Positions 1 to 9,006 of a stretch of DNA of 63,340 nt are shown piece by piece (within the stretch, counting starts at the first letter, position 1; each line of letters begins with the position of its first letter). The translations under genes and the position numbers were made by a program. The notes under the pieces were generated by a model. That model was not told where the DNA came from. It did not search any database and saw only the letters and a list, made by a program, of their open reading frames with translations. Source of the stretch: Paenibacillus thalictri (GTDB taxonomy: Bacteria > Bacillota > Bacilli > Paenibacillales > NBRC-103111); NCBI RefSeq assembly GCF_004307995.1, contig NZ_SIRE01000040.1, positions 1-63,340 on the forward strand, written 5' to 3'.

Positions 1-10
1 GCAAAACATG

Positions 11-127
11 TTTGGTGACGATGGCGGAGGGGAACCACGCGTACCCATCTCGAACACGACCGTTAAGTCCTCCAGCGCCGATGGTACTTAGACCGCAGGG
101 TCTCGGGAGAGTAGGACGTTGCCAAGC
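11..127 (+). rRNA. rrf: 5S ribosomal RNA
   Basis: The segment matches Bacillales 5S rRNA along its length: the opening TTTGGTGACGATGGC, the central CGAACACGACCGTTAAG, CAGCGCCGATGGTACTT, and the closing GAGAGTAGGACGTTGCCAAGC that pairs with the 5' end. The length of about 117 bases is normal, so the molecule looks complete although the window starts only ten bases upstream. It is the 3' end of an rRNA operon whose 16S and 23S genes lie outside the window. A strong terminator follows at once. Confidence 0.95.
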
Positions 128-134
128 AAAGAGT

Positions 135-167
135 AAGATCCTTCTGTATCAGAGAAGGATCTTTTTT
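135..167 (+). terminator. rRNA operon terminator
   Basis: A perfect stem AAGATCCTTCT / AGAAGGATCTT with a six-to-seven-base loop is followed by a run of six T. It lies eight bases after the 5S rRNA and is a classic intrinsic terminator of the rRNA operon. Confidence 0.93.
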
Positions 168-432
168 GCATGTATTACTCGTAGAGGACGACCATCGGCA
201 TGAGACGCTGGATGTGCTATCAATCTGTACGCGCGTTAGAAAATGACGATGAATCAGACGGCGAAGTTTTGCAGCCACTGGCCGCAGTCAAGACTGAAAG
301 GCATACGGCGTGAAGCCGAAGCATCGTCCTCTGATCGGAGTATTATGGTATACGGGAAATCGGCTGCTCCATTAACGGGCAGCCGATTAGCGTTCTGTAT
401 TGAGATTGGGGGGATTTTGAAGCGGATCATTG
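168..432. other. gene-free spacer with a distant inverted repeat
   Basis: No convincing gene is present. Two arms, 183-199 and 315-332, are imperfect inverted copies of each other (AGAGGACGA with TCGTCCTCT, and TCGGC with GCCGA), about 115 bases apart. The interior shows no tRNA or protein signature. The right edge holds the hairpin that may end the minus-strand ABC operon. Confidence 0.5.
356..390 (-). terminator. possible terminator of the ABC transporter operon
   Basis: A ten-base-pair stem AATCGGCTGC / GCAGCCGATT closes an eleven-base loop, about 45 bases beyond the stop codon of the ATPase gene. Only a short T-rich tail (TTTCCCG) follows on the minus strand, so termination strength is uncertain. 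Confidence 0.5.
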
Positions 433-1731
433 TTAGTCTATAGTACCGGTAACCTCCTGCTCTAAATACAGATTTTTTGCCTTTTCATCGTAAGCGAACA
501 ATTCGGCGTACCTTCCCCAATCGATTAAAATATCCATTTGATGCCCCGCTTCCTCTAAACCAAAGTGTTTTTCGAAGATTTCCAGAAAAAACTCGCGTTC
601 CATCTTATTGTTTGATTTGGAGTGCAGGATCCAGATGATTTTTTCAATCATAGGGACATGCTGCAGTACCTGCTTTTTAAAGATATCTTTTCTTTCCAAC
701 ACACTGGCGTCAGCAAAATGACGCCCAACTTCAGTTAATGTAATATCGCCGTGTTGGATTTGAGCAAACCCAAGCATTTGAGCGGCTTCGACAATGGGCA
801 GAAAATCCTCCAGGTTCAGACTCAACTGATCTGCCAACCTGTATAAATCAACAGTAATCCCAAGGTCGTCAATCAGCTCGATAAATCCTGTCAGCGCGCC
901 AGCTGGCACTTCTTGCACTTTTTCGATTTTTTTCTTTCTTTCTTCTATCGGTTCAGTTGGTTTAAGCTCCCGTTTCGTGAGTATGGAATAAATTCTGTCC
1001 ACTAGCCCGGTAAATTGAACGTCTTGCTTATCTCTCCAGTGAGTCATTGGGATAGGAATATCGGCAATAATACGAGCCGGATCCCGGGATAAGACAACCG
1101 CCCGGTCAGACATGTAGACCGCTTCTTCGATGCTGTGCGTGACCATAATGATGGATTTGGTAGGGATTTTTTTCTCGGTCCAGAGTTCAAGCAAATCCCG
1201 TTTGAGGTTTTCGGCAGTCAAGACGTCAAGGGCCGAGAATGGCTCATCCATTAACAAAATATCCGGTTCCATAACAAGCGCCCGCCCAATGCCAACCCGT
1301 TGCCTCATGCCTCCCGATAGTTCTTTGGGGTACGCATTTTCGAATCCGTCAAGCCCTAGCATATCGATGATCGAGAGAGCCTTGCGCATTTTCACGGTTT
1401 CAGTGAGATGTTTGTTCTCGAGCCCCAACTTTACGTTTTCAAGCACGGTCAGCCAAGGAAATAAAGCAAACGATTGAAATACCATGCCCACCCCTGGGTT
1501 CGCTCCCCGTACCTCTTGACCGCTATAATAGACTGCTCCGTCAGAAGGAGGCACGAGACCGGCAATAATTCGCAGCAAGGTCGATTTGCCGGAACCCGAT
1601 GGTCCCAAAATAGATACAAACTCACCTTCTACAATCGTTAATTTTATATTTTCCAAGACGCTGACATTTGTTGTATTAGGCGTATCATAGCGCTTGCAGA
1701 TTTGTTGCAGTTCGATCAAGGTTTGTTTCAT
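433..1731 (-). CDS. ABC transporter ATP-binding protein with extra C-terminal domain (nitrate/sulfonate/taurine-type family)
   Basis: This 432-residue protein is the energy-coupling subunit of an importer. Residues 1-250 form a standard ABC ATPase: Walker A GPSGSGKST at about 43-51, a Q-loop, signature LSGGMRQR near 138, Walker B ILLMDEP, and a switch histidine in MVTHSIEEA. It resembles SsuB/TauB/NrtD. Residues 280-432 form an added acidic, helical domain like the AAA-associated C-terminal domain known in this subgroup, with a possible sensing role. The ATG start is preceded by AAGGAGTG that overlaps the permease stop, 15 bases upstream, so the pair is translationally linked. No substrate-binding protein gene lies nearby, so the substrate cannot be read from the proteins. 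The leader carries an M-box riboswitch, which points to Mg2+ physiology (inference). Confidence 0.88.
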   Translation of the reverse strand: MKQTLIELQQICKRYDTPNTTNVSVLENIKLTIVEGEFVSILGPSGSGKSTLLRIIAGLVPPSDGAVYYSGQEVRGANPGVGMVFQSFALFPWLTVLENVKLGLENKHLTETVKMRKALSIIDMLGLDGFENAYPKELSGGMRQRVGIGRALVMEPDILLMDEPFSALDVLTAENLKRDLLELWTEKKIPTKSIIMVTHSIEEAVYMSDRAVVLSRDPARIIADIPIPMTHWRDKQDVQFTGLVDRIYSILTKRELKPTEPIEERKKKIEKVQEVPAGALTGFIELIDDLGITVDLYRLADQLSLNLEDFLPIVEAAQMLGFAQIQHGDITLTEVGRHFADASVLERKDIFKKQVLQHVPMIEKIIWILHSKSNNKMEREFFLEIFEKHFGLEEAGHQMDILIDWGRYAELFAYDEKAKNLYLEQEVTGTID

Positions 1732-1746
1732 GTCGGTTCACACTCC

Positions 1747-3471
1747 TTATTCAAGATGAAATTTATTTTCTGATACGGCATACAACTTACGCCAGACTAG
1801 CCGGTTGATCACTACAACCAACAAACACATCACGACAATACCCCATATGATTTGAGGCCAGTCGCCATGGGTGGTCGCTTGGGCAATAAAAGAACCAAGC
1901 CCTGATGCTTCCAATGTATCGTTTTTCCAAGAGACAAGCTCAGACACGATACTCGCGTTCCAAGCCCCTCCGCTTGCAGTAATGCAGCCGGTGACGAGAA
2001 ACGGAAATATGCTGGGCAAAATCAGCTTGATCCATATTTGGGGACGGCTCAGACGCATGATCGTCGCCGCTTCTTTTAAATCGGATGGGATGGCCATTGC
2101 GCCAGCGATAACGTTAAACAAGATGTACCACTGCGTACCCAGCATCATAAGAGGGATTGCGCCTATGTTCATGCTGATTCCAAGCTTGAGATACAGAATC
2201 GTAAACAAAGGAAATGCCATATTGGCCGGGAAAGAGGCCAGCACCTGCACAATCGGCTGCGCGATTCTCGATAGCTTCGGGTTCATCCCGATCATCACAC
2301 CGACGGGTACGGTCCATAACACGGCAAGAACTGTCGATATGAACACGCGAAACGCTGTTTTGAGACCGAGAACGATAACATTCATGATTTCGTCCGGGCC
2401 CAGCTTACTAATCTCTAAAATTGCTTCATAGGCATATTTGACAAAAAACACGGCGACGGCGGCCCAAATGATCCACACTGCCGATCTAGTTATAACGGAC
2501 GGAGGTTTTGGCCAATGAACAGACAAGCTTCTTTGCTTCACACTGCTGGTTATGTCATGGACAAAAATGCTTACGGTGCGTTGAATGCGTTGAATGAACA
2601 GCGCACGTTTGATCATGTCATAAACCCATGACGTAGGCGCTTCATTGGCTTCCGATTGCTCATTCTTAAATTTTTGTGCCCATGCCACAAGCGGCCGCCA
2701 GAACAACTGGTCGACAAGGCATATTAAGAGGACCATCGCAACAATAGAGTAAATAATGGCCTTTACATCTCCTTGGTCTACAGCGGCAGCCATATACGAG
2801 CCGATCCCGGGAAGCTGGATGTCTTGATTCAACACGCTAATGGATTCGCTCGCGGCAAGAAAAAACCACCCTCCGCCAAACGACATCATGCTGTTCCAAA
2901 CCAAACCGATCATAGAAAAGGGAACTTCGAGTTTGGTAAACCGGGACCATGTGCCAAGCCGGTGAATTTGCGCCGCTTCATGCAGCGGCCGCGGTATCGT
3001 TGAAAGGGAATGGTAGAAGCTGAACGTCATGTTCCAAACCTGGCCGGTAAAAATCGCAAATATTGAAGCGCATTCTACCCCCAGCAAGCTTCCGGGGAAT
3101 AAGGCCATGAACATCAGCACGGTTGCAGATAGGAATCCGAGAACCGGAACGGATTGCAAGATATCGATCGCAGGGATCATAATTTTTTCGGCAAAACGGT
3201 GATAGGCGGCAATACGCCCGTACACAAAAGTAAACAAAAGCGATGCTCCGAAAGCAATAAACATTCTGAGCAGGGACCGCCCGGCGTAATAAGGCAGCAT
3301 TTGCGGAGCGAGGCTTATCGCCGGCTGATCGCTTTCGGAGAAAGGGGCCTGCATCGCCGAGCCCAGACGGGCTGCCAAATAAAAAATCGAGATAAATGCT
3401 AAGACAACCAGAATATCGGCAAAGCCGAACTTATATTTGTTGCTGGCATGAAGAAAACCGTTCCATTTCAC
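1747..3471 (-). CDS. ABC transporter permease, fused double-permease type
   Basis: This 574-residue membrane protein holds two complete importer permease modules in one chain. Each has the cytoplasmic EAA loop that docks on the ATPase: HEAAQIHRLG at about residue 163 and KEAATIMRLS at about 463. Each is embedded in five to six hydrophobic segments. Separate permeases of this family are about 250 residues, so this is a tandem fusion that would replace a homodimer. A hydrophilic linker (about 270-320) joins the halves. The start is GTG at 3471 with AAAGGAGG seven bases upstream. It is the first gene of a two-gene operon with the ATPase. Upstream lies a 450-base leader with two terminators and an M-box. 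The substrate is unknown; a divalent cation-related or anion substrate are both possible. Confidence 0.88.
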   Translation of the reverse strand: MKWNGFLHASNKYKFGFADILVVLAFISIFYLAARLGSAMQAPFSESDQPAISLAPQMLPYYAGRSLLRMFIAFGASLLFTFVYGRIAAYHRFAEKIMIPAIDILQSVPVLGFLSATVLMFMALFPGSLLGVECASIFAIFTGQVWNMTFSFYHSLSTIPRPLHEAAQIHRLGTWSRFTKLEVPFSMIGLVWNSMMSFGGGWFFLAASESISVLNQDIQLPGIGSYMAAAVDQGDVKAIIYSIVAMVLLICLVDQLFWRPLVAWAQKFKNEQSEANEAPTSWVYDMIKRALFIQRIQRTVSIFVHDITSSVKQRSLSVHWPKPPSVITRSAVWIIWAAVAVFFVKYAYEAILEISKLGPDEIMNVIVLGLKTAFRVFISTVLAVLWTVPVGVMIGMNPKLSRIAQPIVQVLASFPANMAFPLFTILYLKLGISMNIGAIPLMMLGTQWYILFNVIAGAMAIPSDLKEAATIMRLSRPQIWIKLILPSIFPFLVTGCITASGGAWNASIVSELVSWKNDTLEASGLGSFIAQATTHGDWPQIIWGIVVMCLLVVVINRLVWRKLYAVSENKFHLE

Positions 3472-3492
3472 CGCAAAACCTCCTTTTCAAAT

Positions 3493-3526
3493 AAAAAAGC
3501 CCTCCTCACATTGCATGAGGAGAGCG
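3493..3526 (-). terminator. second leader terminator, just before the permease gene
   Basis: On the minus strand GCTCTCCTCA and TGTGAGGAGGGC form a ten-base-pair stem (one G-U pair) with a short loop, then six T. It ends about 20 bases before the GTG start of the permease, so any transcript must read through it. This marks the upstream sequence as a regulated leader rather than a plain spacer. Confidence 0.85.
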
Positions 3527-3680
3527 TGAATAATCCGTCCAATTAAACCGCTTCGGCTATATATACCGAGGGCGCACTGGTAGACGGATGCACACGATTC
3601 CTTGTCTGCAAAGTACGGGTTATTCGCTTTAATTGCGGCATCTGACTACTACTGTCCATCCCAGTTCCCCCCTTTAGTTC
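3527..3680 (-). promoter_or_regulatory. structured leader element of unknown class
   Basis: Between the two terminators the minus strand can fold into a long hairpin. GCGAATAA (3620-3627) pairs with TTATTC (3528-3533), ATCCGTC (3583-3589) pairs with GACGGAT (3533-3539), and CCTCGG...CCGAAG forms an apical arm around 3551-3571. The base of this fold touches the 5' arm of the second terminator, so the two may exclude one another. I compared it by eye with T-box, SAM, lysine, THI, FMN, purine, glycine, ydaO, ykkC and yybP-ykoY motifs and saw no match. It may be a second sensor or the remains of one. Confidence 0.5.
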
Positions 3681-3682
3681 AT

Positions 3683-3720
3683 AAAATATGAAAGCCCCCT
3701 GGTTTTGGTCCCAGGGGGCA
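3683..3720 (-). terminator. M-box expression-platform terminator
   Basis: On the minus strand GCCCCCTGG and CCAGGGGGC form a perfect nine-base-pair stem with an eight-base loop, followed by TTTCATATTTT. Upstream the minus strand has AGGGGG (3746-3751), which can pair with the CCCCCT of the 5' arm. That gives the competing antiterminator expected of a riboswitch. Confidence 0.85.
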
Positions 3721-3756
3721 TAAGTTCATAACAAATAAACCGGTTCCCCCTAGTCC

Positions 3757-3905
3757 AGTTTTAGCACTATACAACGTAAAGAGAGCAGCGCTCTTAGCCA
3801 CATTATGAAAAGCCTTAATCCGGCGATTCCTGTTCTACCCATTGGCATCTTTCGATATTTCCGGGCAGTGGCCTATGTTTGTATAGGAGCCTCACCTAAC
3901 GAGGA
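3757..3905 (-). promoter_or_regulatory. M-box (ykoK) magnesium riboswitch
   Basis: Read on the minus strand, the segment carries the whole M-box consensus in order: CCTCGTTAGGTGAGGCTCCT, then GGCCACTGCCC, then CGAAAGATGCCAATGGGT, AGAACAGGAATCG, GGATTAAGGC, TAATGTGGCTAAGAG, and the closing TAGTGCTAAAAC. These match the B. subtilis mgtE (ykoK) leader at the conserved positions. In that family, Mg2+ binding folds the aptamer and favours termination, so downstream genes are made when Mg2+ is scarce. Here the downstream genes are an ABC importer rather than mgtE. The element begins about 13 bases after the predicted transcription start. Confidence 0.93.
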
Positions 3906-3924
3906 CATATTTAATTCCTTAAGC

Positions 3925-3954
3925 ATCTTACTTCTTCCTGTAATTCATTGTCAA
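3925..3954 (-). promoter_or_regulatory. sigma-A promoter of the ABC transporter operon
   Basis: On the minus strand a consensus TTGACA (3954-3949) is followed after 18 bases by TAAGAT (3930-3925). The start would fall near 3918, just before the M-box, so the riboswitch sits at the very 5' end of the transcript. The promoter is divergent from the ctsR promoter about 140 bases away. Confidence 0.75.
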
Positions 3955-4091
3955 TAAGCGGAATAAAAAAATGTGAAAAAGAATTAATTGGAACAGGGTC
4001 CGACGTTAATCAAGGGTACTTTTGTAAATACTGTGAGTAGATAAGTATATAAGGTTATCTGACGCTGCTCAACAGACACGTTAAACAGCTC

Positions 4092-4119
4092 TTGCAAATT
4101 GCAGCCAAATCATTATAAT
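4092..4119 (+). promoter_or_regulatory. sigma-A promoter of the ctsR operon
   Basis: TTGCAA (4092-4097), a 16-base spacer and a consensus TATAAT (4114-4119) place the transcription start near 4126, directly at the CtsR box. Confidence 0.78.
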
Positions 4120-4127
4120 GAAATTAA

Positions 4128-4144
4128 GGTCAAAGAAAGTCAAA
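4128..4144 (+). promoter_or_regulatory. CtsR operator (heptad direct repeat)
   Basis: GGTCAAA-GAA-AGTCAAA fits the CtsR consensus of two heptads separated by three bases, and a third partial copy (GTCAA) follows. It overlaps the expected start of transcription, where bound repressor would block RNA polymerase. This gives direct sequence evidence of autoregulation of the operon. Confidence 0.95.
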
Positions 4145-4200
4145 GTCAATTTTCACTGCCGGTTATGCAGTGCTAAGCTATGCCGACTGGGGGTAGATTG

Positions 4201-4662
4201 ATGCGTAATGTTTCGGAAGTCATCGAACATTATTTGAAGCAGGTGCTACAGCAAAGTCCCGAAGGAGTCATCGAAATCCAGCGTAACGAGCTTGCAGACC
4301 GATTCGAATGTGTTCCGTCCCAAATCAATTACGTGATAAGCACCCGCTTTACACTCGAAAAAGGCTACGTTGTCGAAAGCAAGCGCGGCGGCGGCGGATA
4401 CATCCGCATTCAGAAGGTCGCGCTGCAATCGCATGGCGAGCTGCTTGATCACATTTTTGGCACCATTGGTTCCATGATTGATCAGAGCGCTTCGGAAGGG
4501 CTGCTCTACCAATTGGAAGAGGGCGGCTACATCACGCAGCGGGAAGGCTGCCTCATGAAAGCGGCCATCGCCCGCGAGGTATTGGTATTGAAACTGCCAT
4601 ACCGGGACGAAATACGCGCGAATATTTTAAAAGCGATGTTAATTTCTTTATTAAGCAAGTAA
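4201..4662 (+). CDS. ctsR: transcriptional repressor of class III stress genes CtsR
   Basis: CtsR represses clp genes at normal temperature and is released on heat or protein stress. The 153-residue length matches the family. The N-terminal winged helix is clear (ADRFECVPSQINYVISTRF), and the thermosensing glycine loop RGGGG lies at residues 62-66; its Arg62 is the residue marked by the McsB arginine kinase in Bacillus. The C-terminal half is the dimerisation and McsA-contact domain. I chose the ATG at 4201 because MRNVSEVIEHYLK is the usual N-terminus and GGGGG lies at the right distance; an in-frame ATG seven codons upstream lacks a site. It is first of the ctsR-mcsA-mcsB-clpC operon and represses its own promoter through the box at 4128. 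Confidence 0.97.
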   Translation: MRNVSEVIEHYLKQVLQQSPEGVIEIQRNELADRFECVPSQINYVISTRFTLEKGYVVESKRGGGGYIRIQKVALQSHGELLDHIFGTIGSMIDQSASEGLLYQLEEGGYITQREGCLMKAAIAREVLVLKLPYRDEIRANILKAMLISLLSK

Positions 4663-4714
4663 ATAAAAGCCAAGAAATGCTCATGCTCAGCAGGATGTGG
4701 AGGAGGGAAACTCG

Positions 4715-5233
4715 ATGATTTGTCAAGAATGCGGAAAACGGCCGGCCACGCTGCATTTTACGAAAATCGTGAACGGCGAGAAAACGGAATTTCACATTTG
4801 TGAAGCTTGTGCCAGAGAAAAGGGCGAGCTCATCCCCGGCACGGCAAACGGTTTTTCTATCCATAACTTGTTGTCGGGACTGCTCGATTTTGAACCTCCG
4901 TCTGCTGCCGCGGTATCAGCGCCGCAACAAACGCTGCGCTGCGAGCAATGCGGTCTAACGTACTCCCAATTCAGCAAGCTGGGGCGCTTTGGATGCAGCT
5001 CGTGTTATAAGCATTTTGCCGATCGGCTGGATCCGCTTTTCAAAAGAGTGCATGGCAACGTTACGCATGTCGGAAAGGTGCCTAAACGCAGCGGTGGCAT
5101 GATCAAGCATAAGAGGGAACTGGAAAATTTAAAAAAAGAGCTATTTCTTAAAATAGAACGCGAGGAATTCGAGCAAGCCGCCGAGCTTAGGGACCAGATT
5201 CGCGAGCTGGAAAAAAAAGTGGCTGATGCTTAA
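4715..5233 (+). CDS. mcsA: McsA, zinc-finger activator of McsB
   Basis: McsA partners McsB and modulates CtsR. In this 172-residue protein four CxxC pairs can be seen (Cys3/6, 29/32, 76/79, 94/97), enough for two zinc sites. The C-terminus (about 132-167) is a UVR-type coiled coil (REEFEQAAELRDQIREL). The ATG at 4715 follows GGAGGAGGG by seven bases; an in-frame GTG six codons upstream sits on that site and is unlikely. The stop codon is inside the mcsB ribosome binding site (TAAGGAGGTG), so the two are tightly coupled. Confidence 0.96.
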   Translation: MICQECGKRPATLHFTKIVNGEKTEFHICEACAREKGELIPGTANGFSIHNLLSGLLDFEPPSAAAVSAPQQTLRCEQCGLTYSQFSKLGRFGCSSCYKHFADRLDPLFKRVHGNVTHVGKVPKRSGGMIKHKRELENLKKELFLKIEREEFEQAAELRDQIRELEKKVADA

Positions 5234-5248
5234 GGAGGTGTTTCAGAC

Positions 5249-6316
<1,068 letters not shown>

Positions 6317-6395
6317 ACACGCACCCGCTGCAGACACGACGATCATTCCATCATAAGAAAAGCGGGGATCTTACTATAATTTGGAGGTGCAGGTT

Positions 6396-8837
6396 ATGAT
6401 GTTTGGAAGATTTACGGAACGTGCGCAAAAAGTGCTTTCCCTGGCTCAAGAAGAGGCAGTACGCTTAGGCCATAATAACATAGGGACTGAGCATATTTTG
6501 CTCGGACTTATTCGTGAAGGCGAAGGCATCGCGGCTAAAGCTTTGATCGCGCTTGGCCTTGGGCTTGAGAAAATTCAAGACGAGGTGGAGTCGCTCATCG
6601 GCAGAGGCCAAGAGCAGCCTACCAATATCGCCTACACTCCAAGAGCGAAAAAAGTTATTGAGCTGTCGATGGACGAAGCCCGCAAATTGGGCCATACGTA
6701 TGTAGGGACTGAGCACATTCTGCTTGGTTTGATCCGTGAAGGCGAAGGCGTTGCGGCAAGAGTGCTCAACAACTTGGGCATCAGCTTGAACAAGGCGCGC
6801 CAGCAAGTACTGCAGCTGCTTGGCAGCAGCGAAGTCGTTTCCACCAATCACGGCACCAATGCAAACGTCAGTACGCCTACGCTGGACGGCTTGGCCCGCG
6901 ATCTTACCGCTTTTGCAAGAGAGGGCAACCTGGATCCGGTTATCGGACGCAGCAAAGAAATTGAGCGTGTTATCCAGGTGCTCAGCCGCCGCACCAAAAA
7001 CAATCCGGTTCTGATCGGGGAGCCTGGTGTCGGTAAAACGGCGATTGCCGAAGGATTGGCGCAAAAAATCATCAACAACGAGATTCCGGAAACGCTGCGC
7101 GACAAGCGGGTAATGACGCTTGATATGGGTTCTGTCGTAGCCGGCACGAAATATCGCGGTGAGTTTGAGGACCGCTTGAAAAAAATTATGGACGAAATTC
7201 GCCAAGCCGGGAATATCATTTTGTTTATCGATGAGCTGCATACATTGATTGGCGCAGGCGGCGCGGAAGGCGCGATTGATGCGTCGAACATCTTAAAGCC
7301 GGCCTTAGCCCGCGGCGAACTGCAGTGCATCGGTGCGACCACCTTGGACGAATACCGCAAATATATCGAGAAAGACGCCGCACTGGAACGACGCTTCCAA
7401 CCGATTACCGTCGATCAACCGACACCGGAAGAAGCGATCCAAATCTTGCTTGGCCTGCGCGACCGTTATGAAGCGCATCACCGCGTAAAAATTACCGATG
7501 AGGCGATTGAGCAAGCGGTTCGCTTGTCTGACCGCTACATTACCGACCGGTTCCTGCCGGATAAAGCGATCGACCTGATCGACGAGGCCGGTTCCAAAGT
7601 AAGGCTCCGTTCGTATACGGTACCGCCGGATCTGAAGAAGCTGGAGAACAAGCTGGAAGACATCCGCAAAGAGAAAGACGCGGCTGTGCAAAGCCAGGAG
7701 TTCGAGAAAGCCGCCTCCCTGCGTGATACGGAGCAGAAGCTGCGTGAAGAGCTGGATACGACCCGCAACGAGTGGAAGGAAAAACAAGGCCGTACCGACT
7801 CCGAGGTGACTCCGGACGATATCGCCCAAGTGGTAGCCAGTTGGACCGGCATTCCGGTCGTAAAACTTGCCGAAGAAGAAACGGAACGTCTGCTCAAGAT
7901 GGAATCGATCTTGCACGACCGCGTCATCGGTCAAGAAGAAGCGGTTAAAGCAGTCAGCCGTGCGATTCGCCGGGCAAGAGCAGGGCTTAAAGATCCGAAA
8001 CGTCCGATGGGCTCCTTTATCTTCCTTGGACCGACCGGCGTAGGTAAAACCGAGCTGGCCAGAGCATTGGCCGAATCGATGTTCGGCGACGAAAATGCCG
8101 TTATTCGCATCGATATGTCGGAATATATGGAGAAACACTCCACATCGCGTCTTGTCGGCGCGCCTCCGGGATATGTAGGTTATGAGGAAGGCGGCCAGCT
8201 GACTGAAAAAGTTCGCCGTAAGCCTTATTCCGTAGTGCTTCTTGACGAAATCGAGAAGGCGCATCCGGAAGTGTTTAATATTTTGCTGCAGGTGCTGGAA
8301 GACGGGCGTTTGACCGATTCCAAAGGCCGTACCGTCGACTTCCGCAATACGCTGATTATCATGACGTCCAACGTAGGGGCCGAAATGATTAAGAAAAACT
8401 CGACGCTTGGATTTACCGCGGCGCAGGATGCAGGCAAAGATTACAACAACATGAAGGACAAAGTGATGAGCGAGCTGAAAAAGAGCTTCCGTCCGGAGTT
8501 CCTGAACCGTATTGACGAAATCATCGTGTTCCACTCGCTTGATGAAGGACACATTGCCCGTATCGTAACCTTGATGGCGGACGATTTGAGCAAACGTCTG
8601 AAAGAGCAAGAAGTCGAATTTATGCTTACCGACAAAGCGAAGGCATTTCTTGCAAAAGAAGGCTTTGATCCGACGTTCGGCGCGCGTCCGCTGCGCAGAG
8701 CGATCCAGAAACACATCGAAGACCGTCTATCCGAGGAGTTGCTGAGAGGCAATATCGTCAAGGGTGATAAACTGACTATTGACGAAGCGGACGGAGAACT
8801 TGTCGTCAACCGCAATCAGGCTGCCGCGCAAGCTTAA
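6396..8837 (+). CDS. clpC: ATP-dependent Clp protease ATP-binding subunit ClpC
   Basis: This Hsp100 unfoldase feeds substrates, including arginine-phosphorylated ones, to ClpP. The 813 residues hold two N-terminal Clp repeats (GHNNIGTEHILLGL and GHTYVGTEHILLGL), AAA module 1 with Walker A GEPGVGKTA near 208, a coiled-coil middle domain with the MecA/McsB-contact segment (about 410-480), and AAA module 2 with GPTGVGKTE near 545. The ClpP-binding (V/L)GF-type loop lies in module 2 (TLGFTAA). The start ATG at 6396 gives the usual MMFGRFTERAQ and follows GGAGGTG; the TATAAT at 6375 is too close to that site to be its promoter. It ends the CtsR operon before a strong terminator. Confidence 0.98.
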   Translation: MMFGRFTERAQKVLSLAQEEAVRLGHNNIGTEHILLGLIREGEGIAAKALIALGLGLEKIQDEVESLIGRGQEQPTNIAYTPRAKKVIELSMDEARKLGHTYVGTEHILLGLIREGEGVAARVLNNLGISLNKARQQVLQLLGSSEVVSTNHGTNANVSTPTLDGLARDLTAFAREGNLDPVIGRSKEIERVIQVLSRRTKNNPVLIGEPGVGKTAIAEGLAQKIINNEIPETLRDKRVMTLDMGSVVAGTKYRGEFEDRLKKIMDEIRQAGNIILFIDELHTLIGAGGAEGAIDASNILKPALARGELQCIGATTLDEYRKYIEKDAALERRFQPITVDQPTPEEAIQILLGLRDRYEAHHRVKITDEAIEQAVRLSDRYITDRFLPDKAIDLIDEAGSKVRLRSYTVPPDLKKLENKLEDIRKEKDAAVQSQEFEKAASLRDTEQKLREELDTTRNEWKEKQGRTDSEVTPDDIAQVVASWTGIPVVKLAEEETERLLKMESILHDRVIGQEEAVKAVSRAIRRARAGLKDPKRPMGSFIFLGPTGVGKTELARALAESMFGDENAVIRIDMSEYMEKHSTSRLVGAPPGYVGYEEGGQLTEKVRRKPYSVVLLDEIEKAHPEVFNILLQVLEDGRLTDSKGRTVDFRNTLIIMTSNVGAEMIKKNSTLGFTAAQDAGKDYNNMKDKVMSELKKSFRPEFLNRIDEIIVFHSLDEGHIARIVTLMADDLSKRLKEQEVEFMLTDKAKAFLAKEGFDPTFGARPLRRAIQKHIEDRLSEELLRGNIVKGDKLTIDEADGELVVNRNQAAAQA

Positions 8838-8868
8838 GGCTGCCGATTATATAGGACGTTAAGCAGTA

Positions 8869-8906
8869 AAGCATTCTGCAAGCTCATCTTGCAGAATGCT
8901 TTTTTT
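8869..8906 (+). terminator. terminator of the ctsR-clpC operon
   Basis: GCATTCTGCAAG and CTTGCAGAATGC form a perfect twelve-base-pair stem with a five-base loop, followed by seven T. Confidence 0.95.
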
Positions 8907-9006
8907 GTGTGAAATATCACACTTATTCCATCCGACACCAGCTTTTCATTGCAGGGTATAAATGGTAAACTTTGAAATGGACTCTTTTTACGAACGGAGA
9001 AAAGAA

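Noticed and set aside
12..203. Open frame through the 5S rRNA
   Set aside because: It is rRNA sequence followed by the terminator; no ribosome site and no protein features.
6375..6380. TATAAT before clpC as a promoter
   Set aside because: The transcript start would fall in the ribosome site, and no -35 is seen 17 bases upstream. clpC is more likely read from the ctsR promoter.
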